Source: Pseudomonadota bacterium
Lineage (GTDB): Bacteria > Desulfobacterota > Desulfobulbia > Desulfobulbales > Desulfocapsaceae
Direction of reading: 5' to 3'
Length of the DNA stretch: 64,000 bases
NCBI GenBank assembly: GCA_023412495.1
Contig: JAEYNP010000016.1
Span: 1 to 64,000, forward strand
In this document: piece after piece, positions 1 through 9,339 of the stretch
Numbering within the stretch: position 1 is the first letter of the stretch
Layout: every line of letters starts with the position of its first letter
Translations under genes and position numbers: made by a program
Notes under the pieces: generated by a model
Database searches by the model: none
What the model was told of the DNA's origin: nothing
The model's input: only the letters and a program-made list of their open reading frames with translations

Positions 1-1328
1 GTGTGATCACCGGCCACGGCACCATTGGCGGACGTGCGGTGGTGGTGTTCTCGCAGGACTTCACGGTGCTGGGCGGCTCGCTGGGCGAGATGTTCGCGAA
101 GAAGATCTGCAAGGTGATGGACTTCGCGATCAAGGTGGGTGTGCCGGTGGTGGGGCTCAACGACTCGGGCGGCGCCCGCATCCAGGAGGGCGTCGACGCC
201 CTGGCCGCCTACGGCGAGATCTTCCACCGCAACGTCCACGCGAGCGGCGTGATCCCGCAGATCTCCTGCATCATGGGGCCCTGCGCGGGCGGGGCTGTCT
301 ACAGTCCGTCGATGACGGATTTCGTCTTCATGGTCGACCGGACCTCCCATATGTTCGTCACCGGACCAAACGTGGTTAAAACCGTCATCCATAAGGATAT
401 CAGCGCGGAAGAGCTGGGCGGGGCCATGGTCCACGCCAGAAAGAGCGGGGTCGCCCAGTTCGTCTACCCCAACGACATCCTCTGCCTGCGGGCGGTCCGC
501 CAGCTCATCAACTACCTGCCCTCGAACAACAGGCAGAAGGCGCCGTTTCTCGACCTCAACGATCCGCCGGAACGTACCGACCCGACGCTCGATTACCTGG
601 TGCCGGCGAGCCCCAACCAGAGCTACGACATGAACGTGCTCATCTATTCGATTCTCGACGGGGCGGAGTTCCTGGAGGTTCAGCCGCATTTCGCGGGAAA
701 CATTCTCTGCGGCCTCGGCCGCCTCGGGGGTCAGACCATAGGCCTTGTAGCCAACCAGCCCGCGGTGCTGGCCGGGGCCCTCGACAACAACGCCTCGTTC
801 AAGGCGGCCCGCTTCGTCCGGTTCTGCGACGCCTTCAACATCCCGCTGGTCTGCCTGGTCGACGTGCCGGGTTTCATGCCCGGGCCGGAACAGGAGCATG
901 GCGGCATCATCCGTCACGGGGCGAAACTCCTCTATGCCTTCAGCGAGGCGACGGTGCCGCGGATCACGGTCATCGTCCGCAAGGCCTACGGCGGCGCCTA
1001 CGTGGTGATGAACTCCAAGCACATCCACTGCGACATCAACTACGCCTGGCCCACCGCCGAGATCGCGGTGATGGGGGCGCGCGGCGCGACCGAGGTCATC
1101 CATCGCCGTGAGATCGAGCGTTCGGCCGACCCAGATGCGATGCTCCAGGAGAAGATGGAGTCCTACCGCAAGCATTTCATGAATCCCTTTGTCGCCGCCA
1201 AACGCGGCTACATCGACGACGTCATCTTCCCCAATACCACCCGGCACCGGCTGATCCGCACGCTGCAGATTCTGGAAAGCAAGAAGAGCGGCCGTCCCGA
1301 CCGGAAACACGGCAACATTCCACTGTGA
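1..1328 (+). CDS. Acyl-CoA carboxylase carboxyltransferase (beta) subunit, 5' partial
   Basis: This is the C-terminal 440 or so residues of a biotin-dependent carboxyltransferase of the PccB/MmdA family. The family moves CO2 from carboxybiotin to propionyl-CoA or a similar acyl-CoA. The reading frame is open to the left edge, so the true start lies outside the window. Family hallmarks visible are the glycine-rich GGSLGEMFAKK region, the oxyanion-hole stretch GPCAGGAVYSP, and a second crotonase-like half with DVPGFMPGPEQEHGGIIRHG and KAYGGAYVVM. The stop codon is nine bases before the ATG of the biotin carboxylase gene, so the two are one operon. The substrate cannot be fixed by eye; propionyl-CoA is the best guess because the beta subunit is of full PccB type. 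Confidence 0.92.
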   Translation, partial: VITGHGTIGGRAVVVFSQDFTVLGGSLGEMFAKKICKVMDFAIKVGVPVVGLNDSGGARIQEGVDALAAYGEIFHRNVHASGVIPQISCIMGPCAGGAVYSPSMTDFVFMVDRTSHMFVTGPNVVKTVIHKDISAEELGGAMVHARKSGVAQFVYPNDILCLRAVRQLINYLPSNNRQKAPFLDLNDPPERTDPTLDYLVPASPNQSYDMNVLIYSILDGAEFLEVQPHFAGNILCGLGRLGGQTIGLVANQPAVLAGALDNNASFKAARFVRFCDAFNIPLVCLVDVPGFMPGPEQEHGGIIRHGAKLLYAFSEATVPRITVIVRKAYGGAYVVMNSKHIHCDINYAWPTAEIAVMGARGATEVIHRREIERSADPDAMLQEKMESYRKHFMNPFVAAKRGYIDDVIFPNTTRHRLIRTLQILESKKSGRPDRKHGNIPL

Positions 1329-1336
1329 GGTCCGTC

Positions 1337-3352
1337 ATGTTCGAAAAAATTCTGATTGCCAATCGCGGGGAGATTGCCGTCCGGGTGATCCGCACCTGCA
1401 AGGACATGGGAATCCGCACCGTGGCGGTCTATTCCGAGCCGGATTTCCGCAGCATCCATGTAAGTCAGGCGGACGAGGCGGTGCTGCTGGGCGGCGCGCG
1501 CCCGGCGGAGTCCTATCTGGTGATGGACAAGGTTGTCGAGGCGGCGCTTGCCACCGGCTGCCGGGCGATTCATCCCGGATACGGCTTTCTCTCCGAGAAC
1601 CCCGACTTCGCCGGGAAGGTCGAACAGGCCGGACTCACCTTCATCGGCCCGCCTGCTCCGGTGATCGCCGCCATGGGCGACAAGATCGCCGCCAAGAAGC
1701 TGGCCATCGAGGCCGGAGTGCCCACGGTTCCCGGCTGGAGCGATCCGGTGGTGACCCTGGCCGAGGCCCAGGCTGCGGCGGCCGCGGTCGGCTACCCGAT
1801 TCTCTTGAAACCGGCGGCAGGTGGAGGCGGCAAGGGCATGCGCGTAGTCGACCGGCCCGAGGAGATGGGCTCGGCGCTGGCGCTTTGCCAGCAGGAGACC
1901 CGGAAATCCTTCGGCGACGACCGGATCTTTGTCGAGCGTTACCTGCGGCGGCCCCGCCATATCGAAATCCAGGTCCTGGCCGACAGCTACGGGAATGTGG
2001 TCCATTTGGGAGAGCGGGAATGCTCCATCCAGCGGCGCTACCAGAAGATCGTCGAGGAGTCGCCCAGCTGTGCCCTGGATGGTGAGCTGCGCGAGAGGAT
2101 GGGACGGCTCGCCTGCGAACTGGCGAAACGGGCGGGCTATGTCAATGCCGGGACGGTTGAATTCATCATGGACGAGAGGGGCGATTTTTTCTTCCTGGAG
2201 ATGAACACCCGCCTGCAGGTCGAACATCCGGTGACCGAGCTGGTGAACGGGTTCGATCTGGTCGAGCTGCAGCTGCGCATCGCCGCCGGTGAACCGCTGC
2301 CCTTTGCCCAGGAGCAGGTGGCTTTGAAAGGCTGGGCTTTCGAGGTGCGGGTCTGCGCCGAGGATGCGGAGCGGGGATTCGTGCCCTCCGTCGGGCTCAT
2401 AACCCGCTACGCCGCCCCCCTGGGAAAAAACGTCCGGGTGGACGCCGGGGTGGATGCCGGCAGTACCGTGAGCGTTTTCTACGATCCTCTGCTCGCCAAG
2501 GCCGTCACCTGGGGCGAAAACCGCGAGGAGGCCCGCCGGCGAATGGTCCAGGCCCTGAACGGCTATCATATCGAGGGCATCAAGACCAACATCGATTTCG
2601 CCAACCGAGTCCTCACCCATCCGGTCTTCATCCGCGGTGAGCTTTCGACCGATTTCATCCCCACCCATCTGTTGGGCGAGGAAGGCCTGGCGAATAAGCC
2701 GCCGGTCGAGATCCTCCATGCCATGGCCCTGGCCACCACCCTCATCTACCATCTCCGGGAAAACCTGGTGCAGACCTCGCTCCTGCCGCTGAAGTCGCGA
2801 GTCGGCGTCTCTTCTTCGCCAAAGGGACCGTACGAGTATGTGGCCAAGAGCGACCGGGATATCTTCCCGATCCGTCTGGAGGGGAGCGAATCGGAGCTGC
2901 AATGGAGAATCTCGGTCGACGGCCTCGATTATCTGGTGGGGACACCGCCGATGGAATACTACCGGCGCCGGCTCAAGCTCGTCATCAACGGCGAGAAATG
3001 CTACTTCCGGCTCACTTATAGCGGCAATTTCATCGAGGCCGCCTTCTGCGGGGTCGTTCGGACCTTCGAGATCTACAACCCCCGGGAATGGGAGTTGGCC
3101 CGCTTCATGCCGCCGCCCGTCTCCACGGCGGACGGGCATATCCTCGACTGTCCCATGCCCGGTCTGGTGGTGGAGGTGAAAGTCAAGGAGGGCGAGCGGG
3201 TCTTCCGCGGCCAGGAATTGATCATTCTCGAATCGATGAAGATGGAGTCCGCGGTCGCCGCGCCGCGCGATGGGGTCGTGGAAACGGTACGGGTGGGGCC
3301 GGGGGACGCGGTCGAGACCGGCACGGTGCTCATCCAGTTCAAAAAGGATTGA
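1337..3352 (+). CDS. Acyl-CoA carboxylase alpha subunit: biotin carboxylase with biotin carrier domain
   Basis: A 671-residue protein that carboxylates biotin with ATP and bicarbonate and carries it to the beta subunit encoded just upstream. The N-terminus MFEKILIANRGEIAVRV is the standard biotin-carboxylase opening. An ATP-grasp glycine loop (GGGGKGMRVV) is near residue 165 and the MNTRLQVEHPVTE motif is present. The C-terminal biotinyl domain has ESMKMES with the biotinylated Lys near residue 635. The length matches PccA-type alpha subunits. ATG at 1337 is preferred over an in-frame GTG at 1325 that overlaps the previous stop. The gene ends just before a hairpin terminator. Confidence 0.94.
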   Translation: MFEKILIANRGEIAVRVIRTCKDMGIRTVAVYSEPDFRSIHVSQADEAVLLGGARPAESYLVMDKVVEAALATGCRAIHPGYGFLSENPDFAGKVEQAGLTFIGPPAPVIAAMGDKIAAKKLAIEAGVPTVPGWSDPVVTLAEAQAAAAAVGYPILLKPAAGGGGKGMRVVDRPEEMGSALALCQQETRKSFGDDRIFVERYLRRPRHIEIQVLADSYGNVVHLGERECSIQRRYQKIVEESPSCALDGELRERMGRLACELAKRAGYVNAGTVEFIMDERGDFFFLEMNTRLQVEHPVTELVNGFDLVELQLRIAAGEPLPFAQEQVALKGWAFEVRVCAEDAERGFVPSVGLITRYAAPLGKNVRVDAGVDAGSTVSVFYDPLLAKAVTWGENREEARRRMVQALNGYHIEGIKTNIDFANRVLTHPVFIRGELSTDFIPTHLLGEEGLANKPPVEILHAMALATTLIYHLRENLVQTSLLPLKSRVGVSSSPKGPYEYVAKSDRDIFPIRLEGSESELQWRISVDGLDYLVGTPPMEYYRRRLKLVINGEKCYFRLTYSGNFIEAAFCGVVRTFEIYNPREWELARFMPPPVSTADGHILDCPMPGLVVEVKVKEGERVFRGQELIILESMKMESAVAAPRDGVVETVRVGPGDAVETGTVLIQFKKD

Positions 3353-3360
3353 GGCAGGAG

Positions 3361-3393
3361 AGGGCGGAGTGGCGAACACCCCTCCGCCTTTTC
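3361..3393 (+). terminator. Hairpin terminator between convergent operons
   Basis: GGCGGAG (3363-3369) pairs perfectly with CTCCGCC (3382-3388), followed by TTTT. It lies between the carboxylase operon and the convergent DUF169 gene, so it probably stops rightward transcription. The weaker A/T flank on the other side makes leftward use less certain. Confidence 0.7.
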
Positions 3394-4204
3394 AATTGCC
3401 GGTGCCTTTTTGGGTGAGGTAGAGGCCGGTATAGTAATTTCTGCCGTACTCGATCGTCACGTGCTTTCGCCCGCATTCGCGGAGCCGGGCTTCGATTTCA
3501 GCCTTCTTCCGGTCCGGTTCGGTAGGATTCATCGTGGCGCAGAGGCCGTCGACGATCGGCAGGAACTGGTGGAAGGGGAACCCGATGGCCAGCTCGTCAT
3601 CCCGCCAGCCGGCCATGTACCTTGTCCCGGCGCAGAGCATCGAGACATTGATGGAATTGCTCTCGAAGGGATGGGCCGTGCATTCCGAACAAAGGGCCTG
3701 ATTGCCAGCCATCTTGAACTCGGTGTGATAGCCGAATTGGTAGGTGTAGGCCTGCACCACCCGCATCGCCTGGTAGGGGATGCAGACCAGCAGCACCACG
3801 TCCGGGGCCTCACTGCAGTTTGCCAGAGGCTTGACCATCACGCCATGGGCCCGGTGCCGGCAGATGGTCATATTCCGGCGGACGTCCTTTGCGACAACCA
3901 GATCGCGATACAGGCCCAGCCGCCGGTAATGGCGGCCGGAGGTGTAGAATTCGTCGGGTTCGACAATGCCGAGGGCCCGGGCGGAAGCCCGGCACCCGAA
4001 ATCATCCAAGACCGCCTTGACGGCGTAGCCGAGCATGGCCCGCTTGACCATTACACAGAATGGCATTCGGGCCCCCGGCGACCGGGCCTCCGCCCGCTCG
4101 TATTCGTCCTGGTTGAAGAGGAAGGACACACCGACGATCTTTCTGGCAAGATCGAGAGCACAGGAGACTTTTTCAAGCGCCGTTTGAATTTCCGCGATGT
4201 CCAT
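3392..4204 (-). CDS. DUF169 family protein
   Basis: A 270-residue soluble protein matching the DUF169 (COG2043) family by overall pattern, whose biochemical role is not established. It has no signal peptide or membrane segment. Cysteines are clustered, with NCSEAPDVVLLVC near residue 130 and ALCSECTAHPF near residue 170, which could bind metal or a thiol ligand. It is the last gene of a leftward operon with a MetNIQ-type ABC importer, 31 bases after the binding-protein gene. That placement suggests handling of the imported compound or of the same regulatory signal; this is inference only. Confidence 0.75.
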   Translation of the reverse strand: MDIAEIQTALEKVSCALDLARKIVGVSFLFNQDEYERAEARSPGARMPFCVMVKRAMLGYAVKAVLDDFGCRASARALGIVEPDEFYTSGRHYRRLGLYRDLVVAKDVRRNMTICRHRAHGVMVKPLANCSEAPDVVLLVCIPYQAMRVVQAYTYQFGYHTEFKMAGNQALCSECTAHPFESNSINVSMLCAGTRYMAGWRDDELAIGFPFHQFLPIVDGLCATMNPTEPDRKKAEIEARLRECGRKHVTIEYGRNYYTGLYLTQKGTGN

Positions 4205-4235
4205 GGTGTTGTTGATCCGGTCGGTCGAGGTGTTT

Positions 4236-5048
4236 TTAGGGATAGAGGACGTATTTGCCCTGGTAATGGTCCTGGAACTTTTGCCGGTATTTTTCCGAGC
4301 GCAGGGCCTTCATCGCCTCTTTGGCCCACTCGGCCTCGAGGTTCTCGCTGCGTACGATGAGGCCGAGGGGGAAATCCTTGTTCTGCGGGTCCTCGAACAG
4401 AAAAGATTTGGGTTCGAAGTTGGCCACCTGGCTGACGTAATACATCGGTGAGATGATCGCGTCGACATCGTGGATGCTGCGGGCGGTCTGGGTTATCTCG
4501 GTTTCGACGAGGCTGATGTTCTTGGGATTGTCCTTGATATCCAGCACGGTGTAGAAGATGTCGGTCTTCTCCTTCAGGGTGATGAGGCTCGCCTCCTTCA
4601 GGATGATCAGGCTGCGGTTCAGGTTGGTCGGATCCCCCGGCACCGCGATCTTGGCGTTTTCGGGAAGATCCGCAAGCGACTTCAGCTTGGCCGAATAGAT
4701 CGCGAAAAATGAATAGAAATAATATGGTTGCACCATTTCCAGGTTGCAGTTGTGCTGGCGGTTGAAGGTCAGGACCCAGGGGCGGTGGTTGGCGATGATG
4801 CCGTCGATGCTACCGTCCTTCAGCGCTGTCGCCGGCAGCTGGTTGGCGTCGAACATCACGATTTTCACCTTGTAGCCCAGCGGCTCGAGAGCCTCCTTGA
4901 TCCACTGCACCATCGGCTCCGAGTAGGCCAGGCAGCCGAGGGTCAGTTCCTTGCCGGCGGCAAGCGCGGATCCGGCGCTACCGGCAACGGCAAGGCAAAG
5001 GATAAATGCGATGGCCGGAACGAATTTTTTCCCCATGAGCTTGAACAT
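4236..5048 (-). CDS. metQ: MetQ/NlpA-family ABC transporter substrate-binding protein
   Basis: A 270-residue periplasmic binding protein of the NlpA/MetQ family, the ligand-capturing part of the importer encoded upstream. A signal peptide is clear: basic start MFKLMGKK, hydrophobic core, then GSALAA before the mature chain. There is no lipobox cysteine at the cleavage site, unlike typical MetQ lipoproteins, so it is likely a soluble periplasmic protein. Family-like stretches include GAIIANHRPW-type sequence (here DGIIANHRPW) and IAVPGDPTNLNRSL. ATG at 5048 follows GAGGAGA at good spacing, which decides it over a GTG at 5066. The ligand may be methionine or another compound. Confidence 0.82.
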   Translation of the reverse strand: MFKLMGKKFVPAIAFILCLAVAGSAGSALAAGKELTLGCLAYSEPMVQWIKEALEPLGYKVKIVMFDANQLPATALKDGSIDGIIANHRPWVLTFNRQHNCNLEMVQPYYFYSFFAIYSAKLKSLADLPENAKIAVPGDPTNLNRSLIILKEASLITLKEKTDIFYTVLDIKDNPKNISLVETEITQTARSIHDVDAIISPMYYVSQVANFEPKSFLFEDPQNKDFPLGLIVRSENLEAEWAKEAMKALRSEKYRQKFQDHYQGKYVLYP

Positions 5049-5062
5049 TTCTTTCTCCTCAA

Positions 5063-5731
5063 TCACAAAATTTTTTTATAGAGCCAGTCCCCGGTGATCT
5101 GAATGATCTGGACCATGATGAACAAGATGGCAACCGAGGTATACAGCACGGTGTTGTTGAAACTCTGATAGCCGTAGTTAAGGGCCACGGCGCCGATCCC
5201 GCCGGCGCCGACCGCTCCGGCGAGCGTCGTGGCGGACAGGAAGGTGATGGCGGAGAGGGTGGTTCCCGAAACGATCAGCGGTGTGGCCTCCTTGACCAGG
5301 ACCCTGGTGATGATCTGCCAGTCCGAGGCCCCGAAGGAACGTGCCGCCTCGATCAGTTGCCGGTCGACGGCCTTCATGCTCGACTCCAGGATCCTCGCCA
5401 TAAAGGGCGTGGCGGCGATGGTCAGCGGAAAAATCGCCGCCTTCTCGCCGATGGTCGTTCCCACCATGAGCCGGGTCAGGGGCGAGATCGCGACAATCAG
5501 GATGATGATGGGGAACGACCTGATGCTGTTGACCAGGAAATCGATCACTTTATATTTCCGCGGCGACGGCCTGAGTCCCTGCGGTCCGTACAGCACGAGC
5601 AGCACGGCAACGCCGAAACCCAGCAGGAATGCAAGAATCATGGAGACTGAGAGCATCCTCAGGGTGGCAAGGATCGAAGGGGCGATGATGCCGTCAAAAT
5701 ATCTCCACCAGTAAGCCAGATAGTCTGTCAT
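5063..5731 (-). CDS. metI: MetI-type ABC transporter permease
   Basis: A 222-residue inner-membrane permease with about five hydrophobic segments and the cytoplasmic EAA loop (EAARSFGASDWQII near residue 140), which contacts the ATPase. Size and sequence fit MetI of MetNIQ methionine/D-methionine importers. It lies between the ATPase and the binding-protein genes; its stop falls 15 bases before the binding-protein start. No unusual features were seen. Confidence 0.88.
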   Translation of the reverse strand: MTDYLAYWWRYFDGIIAPSILATLRMLSVSMILAFLLGFGVAVLLVLYGPQGLRPSPRKYKVIDFLVNSIRSFPIIILIVAISPLTRLMVGTTIGEKAAIFPLTIAATPFMARILESSMKAVDRQLIEAARSFGASDWQIITRVLVKEATPLIVSGTTLSAITFLSATTLAGAVGAGGIGAVALNYGYQSFNNTVLYTSVAILFIMVQIIQITGDWLYKKIL

Positions 5732-5768
5732 TCTGTGTTTCTTTCTCCGCGGAGGCGGGACCGATGGT

Positions 5769-6737
5769 TTATGTCCAGTTGATGGGCGGAAATACCGACC
5801 GCACCGGATCTACGATGTGCCAGGCGAGCTTTTTCCCGTTGAGATAGTCGGCGATGCGAGGCCGGTCGTCTTCGGTTACACGGAGATGCAGGCCGGGTTC
5901 GCCTATTCGTCCGCCGGCAATGGTCACCTCCATGTCAAGATCGGCGGCCATCTGCCCGGCCAGATCGCCCCCCGCCTGAATGCGCAGCATGACAATCTTT
6001 TGCGGAGGTGCCGCAGTCCGGTCTTCCCCCACCAGATTCTTCAATGCCTCCGGTTGCCGGGCAAAAATTTCGGCAACCGGTCCGCTGCTCGCAACCCGGC
6101 CGTGTTCGAGAATGGCCATCTCATCGCAGGAACTGGTCAGGACGGACATCTGGTGGGTGACCATGACGACGGTAATCCCGATGCGGTTGTTGATGCTTCG
6201 GATGAGGGAGAGGATTTCCTGGGCGGTCTTGGGATCGAGTGCCGAGGTCGCCTCGTCGCAGAGGAGGATATGCGGGTCGAGTGACAGGGCGCGGGCGATA
6301 GCAACCCGCTGTTTCTGGCCGCCGGACAGGGTACGCGGTTTTTCCTGTGCCTTCCGGTTCAGTCCGACCAGGCCGAGCAGCTCATTCACCTTTTTGTCGA
6401 TGAAGGCGGCCCTGTATTTCCAGCAGTGCAACGGCAGGGCGACATTTTCTGCGACAGTCAGCCGTTCCAGCAGGGAAAAGTTCTGGAAAACCATGCCGAC
6501 GTTTTTGCGAAAGGCCCGCATTTCGTCTTTTACCAGGCGATTGACCGCCACGCCGTCCACCAGAAGCGTTCCGCCGTCATAGGGCTCGAGCCCGTTGATG
6601 CACCGGAGTAAAGTTGATTTCCCGGCGCCGCTGCGACCGGCCAGACCGAATATGCTTCCCCTCCTGGCACGCAGGGTGACATTGCGGAGGACTTCCTGGC
6701 CGTCAAAGGTCTTATGGATGTTTTTAACAATGATCAT
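5769..6737 (-). CDS. metN: MetN-type ABC transporter ATP-binding protein with NIL domain
   Basis: A 322-residue ATPase powering the importer. Walker A is GRSGAGKST near residue 35, the signature is LSGGQKQRVA, and Walker B is HILLCDEATSALD. The C-terminal 75 or so residues (from MLRIQAGG) form a NIL domain. In MetN this domain binds methionine and shuts transport off, so the presence of the domain supports a methionine-like ligand. It is the first gene of the leftward four-gene operon. No S-box or other methionine riboswitch was recognised in the 230 bases upstream. Confidence 0.88.
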   Translation of the reverse strand: MIIVKNIHKTFDGQEVLRNVTLRARRGSIFGLAGRSGAGKSTLLRCINGLEPYDGGTLLVDGVAVNRLVKDEMRAFRKNVGMVFQNFSLLERLTVAENVALPLHCWKYRAAFIDKKVNELLGLVGLNRKAQEKPRTLSGGQKQRVAIARALSLDPHILLCDEATSALDPKTAQEILSLIRSINNRIGITVVMVTHQMSVLTSSCDEMAILEHGRVASSGPVAEIFARQPEALKNLVGEDRTAAPPQKIVMLRIQAGGDLAGQMAADLDMEVTIAGGRIGEPGLHLRVTEDDRPRIADYLNGKKLAWHIVDPVRSVFPPINWT

Positions 6738-6967
6738 CTGATCTTCGAAAAATCGGGCAAAGTAGGTACGGAGCCGAGAGCTGGCCGATGGAAGATCTTT
6801 AGTGGGAATATTTCAATAAGTCAAATAGGTTATTCCTCTTTATCAAGTCTTTTTCATAGGAGTTTTTGGACAAGGGCAGCGACAGATCCGGAAGGACAAG
6901 CCTGTGGAGCTTTGTAAGAAGATGGTGCGGATCCACTGAGCGAGCTGGGACGGCTGTTGCGTCAATT

Positions 6968-8290
6968 TCAATCCTCGATCTGTTTCCGGAATCTGCGCAG
7001 CAGCTCGTCCTTGATCGAGGGCAGGTCGAGGTGATAGATGTCCTTGGGGAAGAGCAGGTTAGCCACACCGGTGTCGAACAGCCGGTTGACCTCGTACTCG
7101 CTGTGTGCGACGCCCCGCTGGTAGGTGTAGTTCAGAAAGCTCTTGTTGGTGTGGATGATGAACTCCACCCGCATGCCGCCCATGCGGGCGAAGAACTTCA
7201 GCATCGGCGTGTTGGTCGAGCTGCCGATGTTGCCGTTGTGGCTTCCGCCCTCCAGGGAATCGGACACGTCCTCCAGGGTGAGGAAGGAGCCCGCCCGGAA
7301 GGCGCTTTCAAAGAGATGCTTTTGAAAAATACGCACCTCGGCGATCCCGTCCAGCACCCCCATGAGCCCCAGCTCGTCGGCCACCGCGACATCCGGGTTT
7401 TCCTCGCCTTTTCGTAACAGTTTCAAAACCTTGGCTACGGGATCCTTCTTCCTGACGATGACATAGATGGGAATTTTGCGGTTGTCGTAGTGGAACCAGA
7501 GGCGCTTGATCAGAGTCTTTTTCAGGCCGGGTTCCAGCGGTTCCAGGTAAGGGGCGGCTTCCTCGGTCCGATTCAGGGCGAGTACCGACACCTCGTTGCA
7601 GGCAAAATCTTCCGGCGAATGCCGGCTGAGCAAGACGGCCGGCTCGTGCTCGCCGATTTTGGCATCCGTGCTCCACACATGGTCGTTGAGGAAGTCGAGG
7701 AAGCGGGCGAATTTCTTCTCGATGCAGGTTTCCCGTTCCCGCTGTTCGATGGCTGCCGCCAGCTGCATGAGCACCAGTTTGCGTTTGGCCTCGAAGCGGG
7801 CTTTCTTGTGGTACCGGTCGTCGAAGGGGATGAGGAGGAGCTCCACCGGGTCGTAGAGGGTGTCCACCTTGTTATCTACGTCGAGATAGGAAGAGTAGGG
7901 CGCAAGCACGGCCCTCTTCAGATAGCGGATGACGCCGTCGGCGGTGCCGGCATAGTTTTTTACCGCGATGATACATTCGTTGTCATTGCCGGAAATCCCG
8001 AACATCCGGGATAACAGGAGATAGGCCCGGCGGCTCGCGGCCCTCCTGCAATCTTCGTCGGCAATGAGCCTGTCGATATCGGCAAAGGAGCCGACATTGA
8101 GGAACTCGAAGATCTGGTTCCTGGTAATGCGATATCTGCTGCACAGGTTCGCCTGTTTCAGGCAGACGACCTGGTTGCGGATCAATGGCGAGAACCGCAC
8201 TGATTTTGAAACGGTCTCTTCGACCGCAAAAGGACCGTTCTGATCGAGCAGTTTGAAAACCGTATCCTTGCGTGTTACGTGGTAATTCAT
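6968..8290 (-). CDS. Hypothetical protein, possible distant RelA/SpoT-like fold
   Basis: A 440-residue cytoplasmic protein I do not recognise. It has no signal peptide, membrane segment or obvious enzyme motif. The first 200 residues are charged and probably helical. The last 130 contain ADELGLMGVLDGIAEVRIF and later MRVEFIIHTNKSFLNYTYQ followed by AHSEYEVNRLF. The order (acidic strand, then a V-E-x-x-I-H-T strand, then an H/Y/E helix) loosely resembles RelA/SpoT nucleotidyltransferases, but this is only a guess from pattern. ATG at 8290 is preceded by GAGAGG. The gene stands alone, with 230 bases before metN and about 480 bases upstream. Confidence 0.7.
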   Translation of the reverse strand: MNYHVTRKDTVFKLLDQNGPFAVEETVSKSVRFSPLIRNQVVCLKQANLCSRYRITRNQIFEFLNVGSFADIDRLIADEDCRRAASRRAYLLLSRMFGISGNDNECIIAVKNYAGTADGVIRYLKRAVLAPYSSYLDVDNKVDTLYDPVELLLIPFDDRYHKKARFEAKRKLVLMQLAAAIEQRERETCIEKKFARFLDFLNDHVWSTDAKIGEHEPAVLLSRHSPEDFACNEVSVLALNRTEEAAPYLEPLEPGLKKTLIKRLWFHYDNRKIPIYVIVRKKDPVAKVLKLLRKGEENPDVAVADELGLMGVLDGIAEVRIFQKHLFESAFRAGSFLTLEDVSDSLEGGSHNGNIGSSTNTPMLKFFARMGGMRVEFIIHTNKSFLNYTYQRGVAHSEYEVNRLFDTGVANLLFPKDIYHLDLPSIKDELLRRFRKQIED

Positions 8291-8775
8291 CGATATCCTC
8301 TCTCCGGGAATTGCTTCCGTGACCAAGCAGCGGAATCCCGAGTTGTTATCGGCTTGAATGGATGATGGCGGCTCGAGGCCGGTGTTGTTTCTCTCGCCTG
8401 GAGGCAGGGCTTTGATAGGAGGATCGGGTTGGACCTTTTGGCCGGGACGCGATACGAATGTCTTTGTAAGGTACGGCTATCCAGCCATATTTCGCAATGC
8501 AATGCATCCCGGACAGCGGATGAGCGGCTCTCCCCCAGCGCAATGGAATCGTGGCAACAAAAGTATATATTTTTCCTAACTAATAGTGCAAGCATTTTCC
8601 GCAGCTGGTGTTTACTGGGGAAATATGCTGTCCAGGTAAAAAGTCTTATATTTTATGGAGATAATTCATTATGAATGAATTCGTTCGCGGATTTTCAACA
8701 ATTGATTTTTCGGCCTCCGGACATTCTCGAAGGATACTGCCGAGGGCGTCCGGGGCCGAGAGGAAGAAGAGCCGG
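8291..8775. other. Intergenic stretch without a recognisable gene
   Basis: About 485 bases between the orphan gene and the DUF350 gene. Short open frames here have implausible composition. A small AT-rich palindrome, ATTCAT-T-ATGAAT, sits at 8666-8678. I see no convincing promoter, RNA gene or repeat copy. Confidence 0.5.
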
Positions 8776-9180
8776 TTAATAAGTCAGGCATGAGGCATTC
8801 AGGATGCCGATGGCAATCGCCAGGGCGCCGAGGAAGATGCCGCTCGCGACCTTGCCTTCGTGGATGTTGGTGACGATATCCGAAAACCTTTTCCAGATGA
8901 CGACAAAGAGCAGCATCTGGATGGCCATGGCAATAAGGCTCCATATGATCACATCGAGCACCCCGACGCTGTTGGCGATGACGCTCGCCACCGGCAGCAC
9001 GAAGCCGATGACCGCCCCGCCGAGGCTGCAGGCCGCGGCATTGTTGCCGCCACGGATCTCCTCATGTTCCTTGTACGGCGTCAATCTGGTGTAGGCATAA
9101 AGGAAGACGGCAAACAAGGCCAATGCCGTTCCGAGATAGATGCCGAAATTCAAAATTCCCGATGCAAAACCACCGCCCAT
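8776..9180 (-). CDS. DUF350 (YjfL-like) membrane protein
   Basis: A 134-residue inner-membrane protein with four predicted hydrophobic helices, including LGTALALFAVFLYAY, a glycine/alanine-rich GGAVIGFVLPVASVIA, and SGIFLGALAIAIGILNAS. Size and pattern fit DUF350 (YjfL), a family whose function is unproven. In other genomes it is linked to ATP-grasp ligases of the glutathionylspermidine-synthase fold, and the same association is seen here. It is the last gene of the cassette, 160 bases after the ligase gene. Confidence 0.82.
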   Translation of the reverse strand: MGGGFASGILNFGIYLGTALALFAVFLYAYTRLTPYKEHEEIRGGNNAAACSLGGAVIGFVLPVASVIANSVGVLDVIIWSLIAMAIQMLLFVVIWKRFSDIVTNIHEGKVASGIFLGALAIAIGILNASCLTY

Positions 9181-9339
9181 TGTGAATCCTCCTTTACCGA
9201 CGTTTCAAGTTGAGGTCTGGGGGGCGATAGTTGCTCCGCCCCTGCGAAATCTTCATATCATCAAAATCACAAACAATCATCACGGGACAAAGTAATGGGG
9301 CACAAACATCGAGGTGTTCTTGGTGATCACCGTCGTGTC

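Noticed and set aside
1208..3379. 723-codon open frame on the minus strand opposite the biotin carboxylase gene
   Set aside because: It is the antisense shadow of a GC-rich, clearly coding gene; the His/Asp/Gly/Arg-rich composition is typical of such shadows.
6738..6967. Possible SAM riboswitch upstream of the MetNIQ-type operon
   Set aside because: No S-box core or recognisable paired elements could be identified in the 230-base gap.
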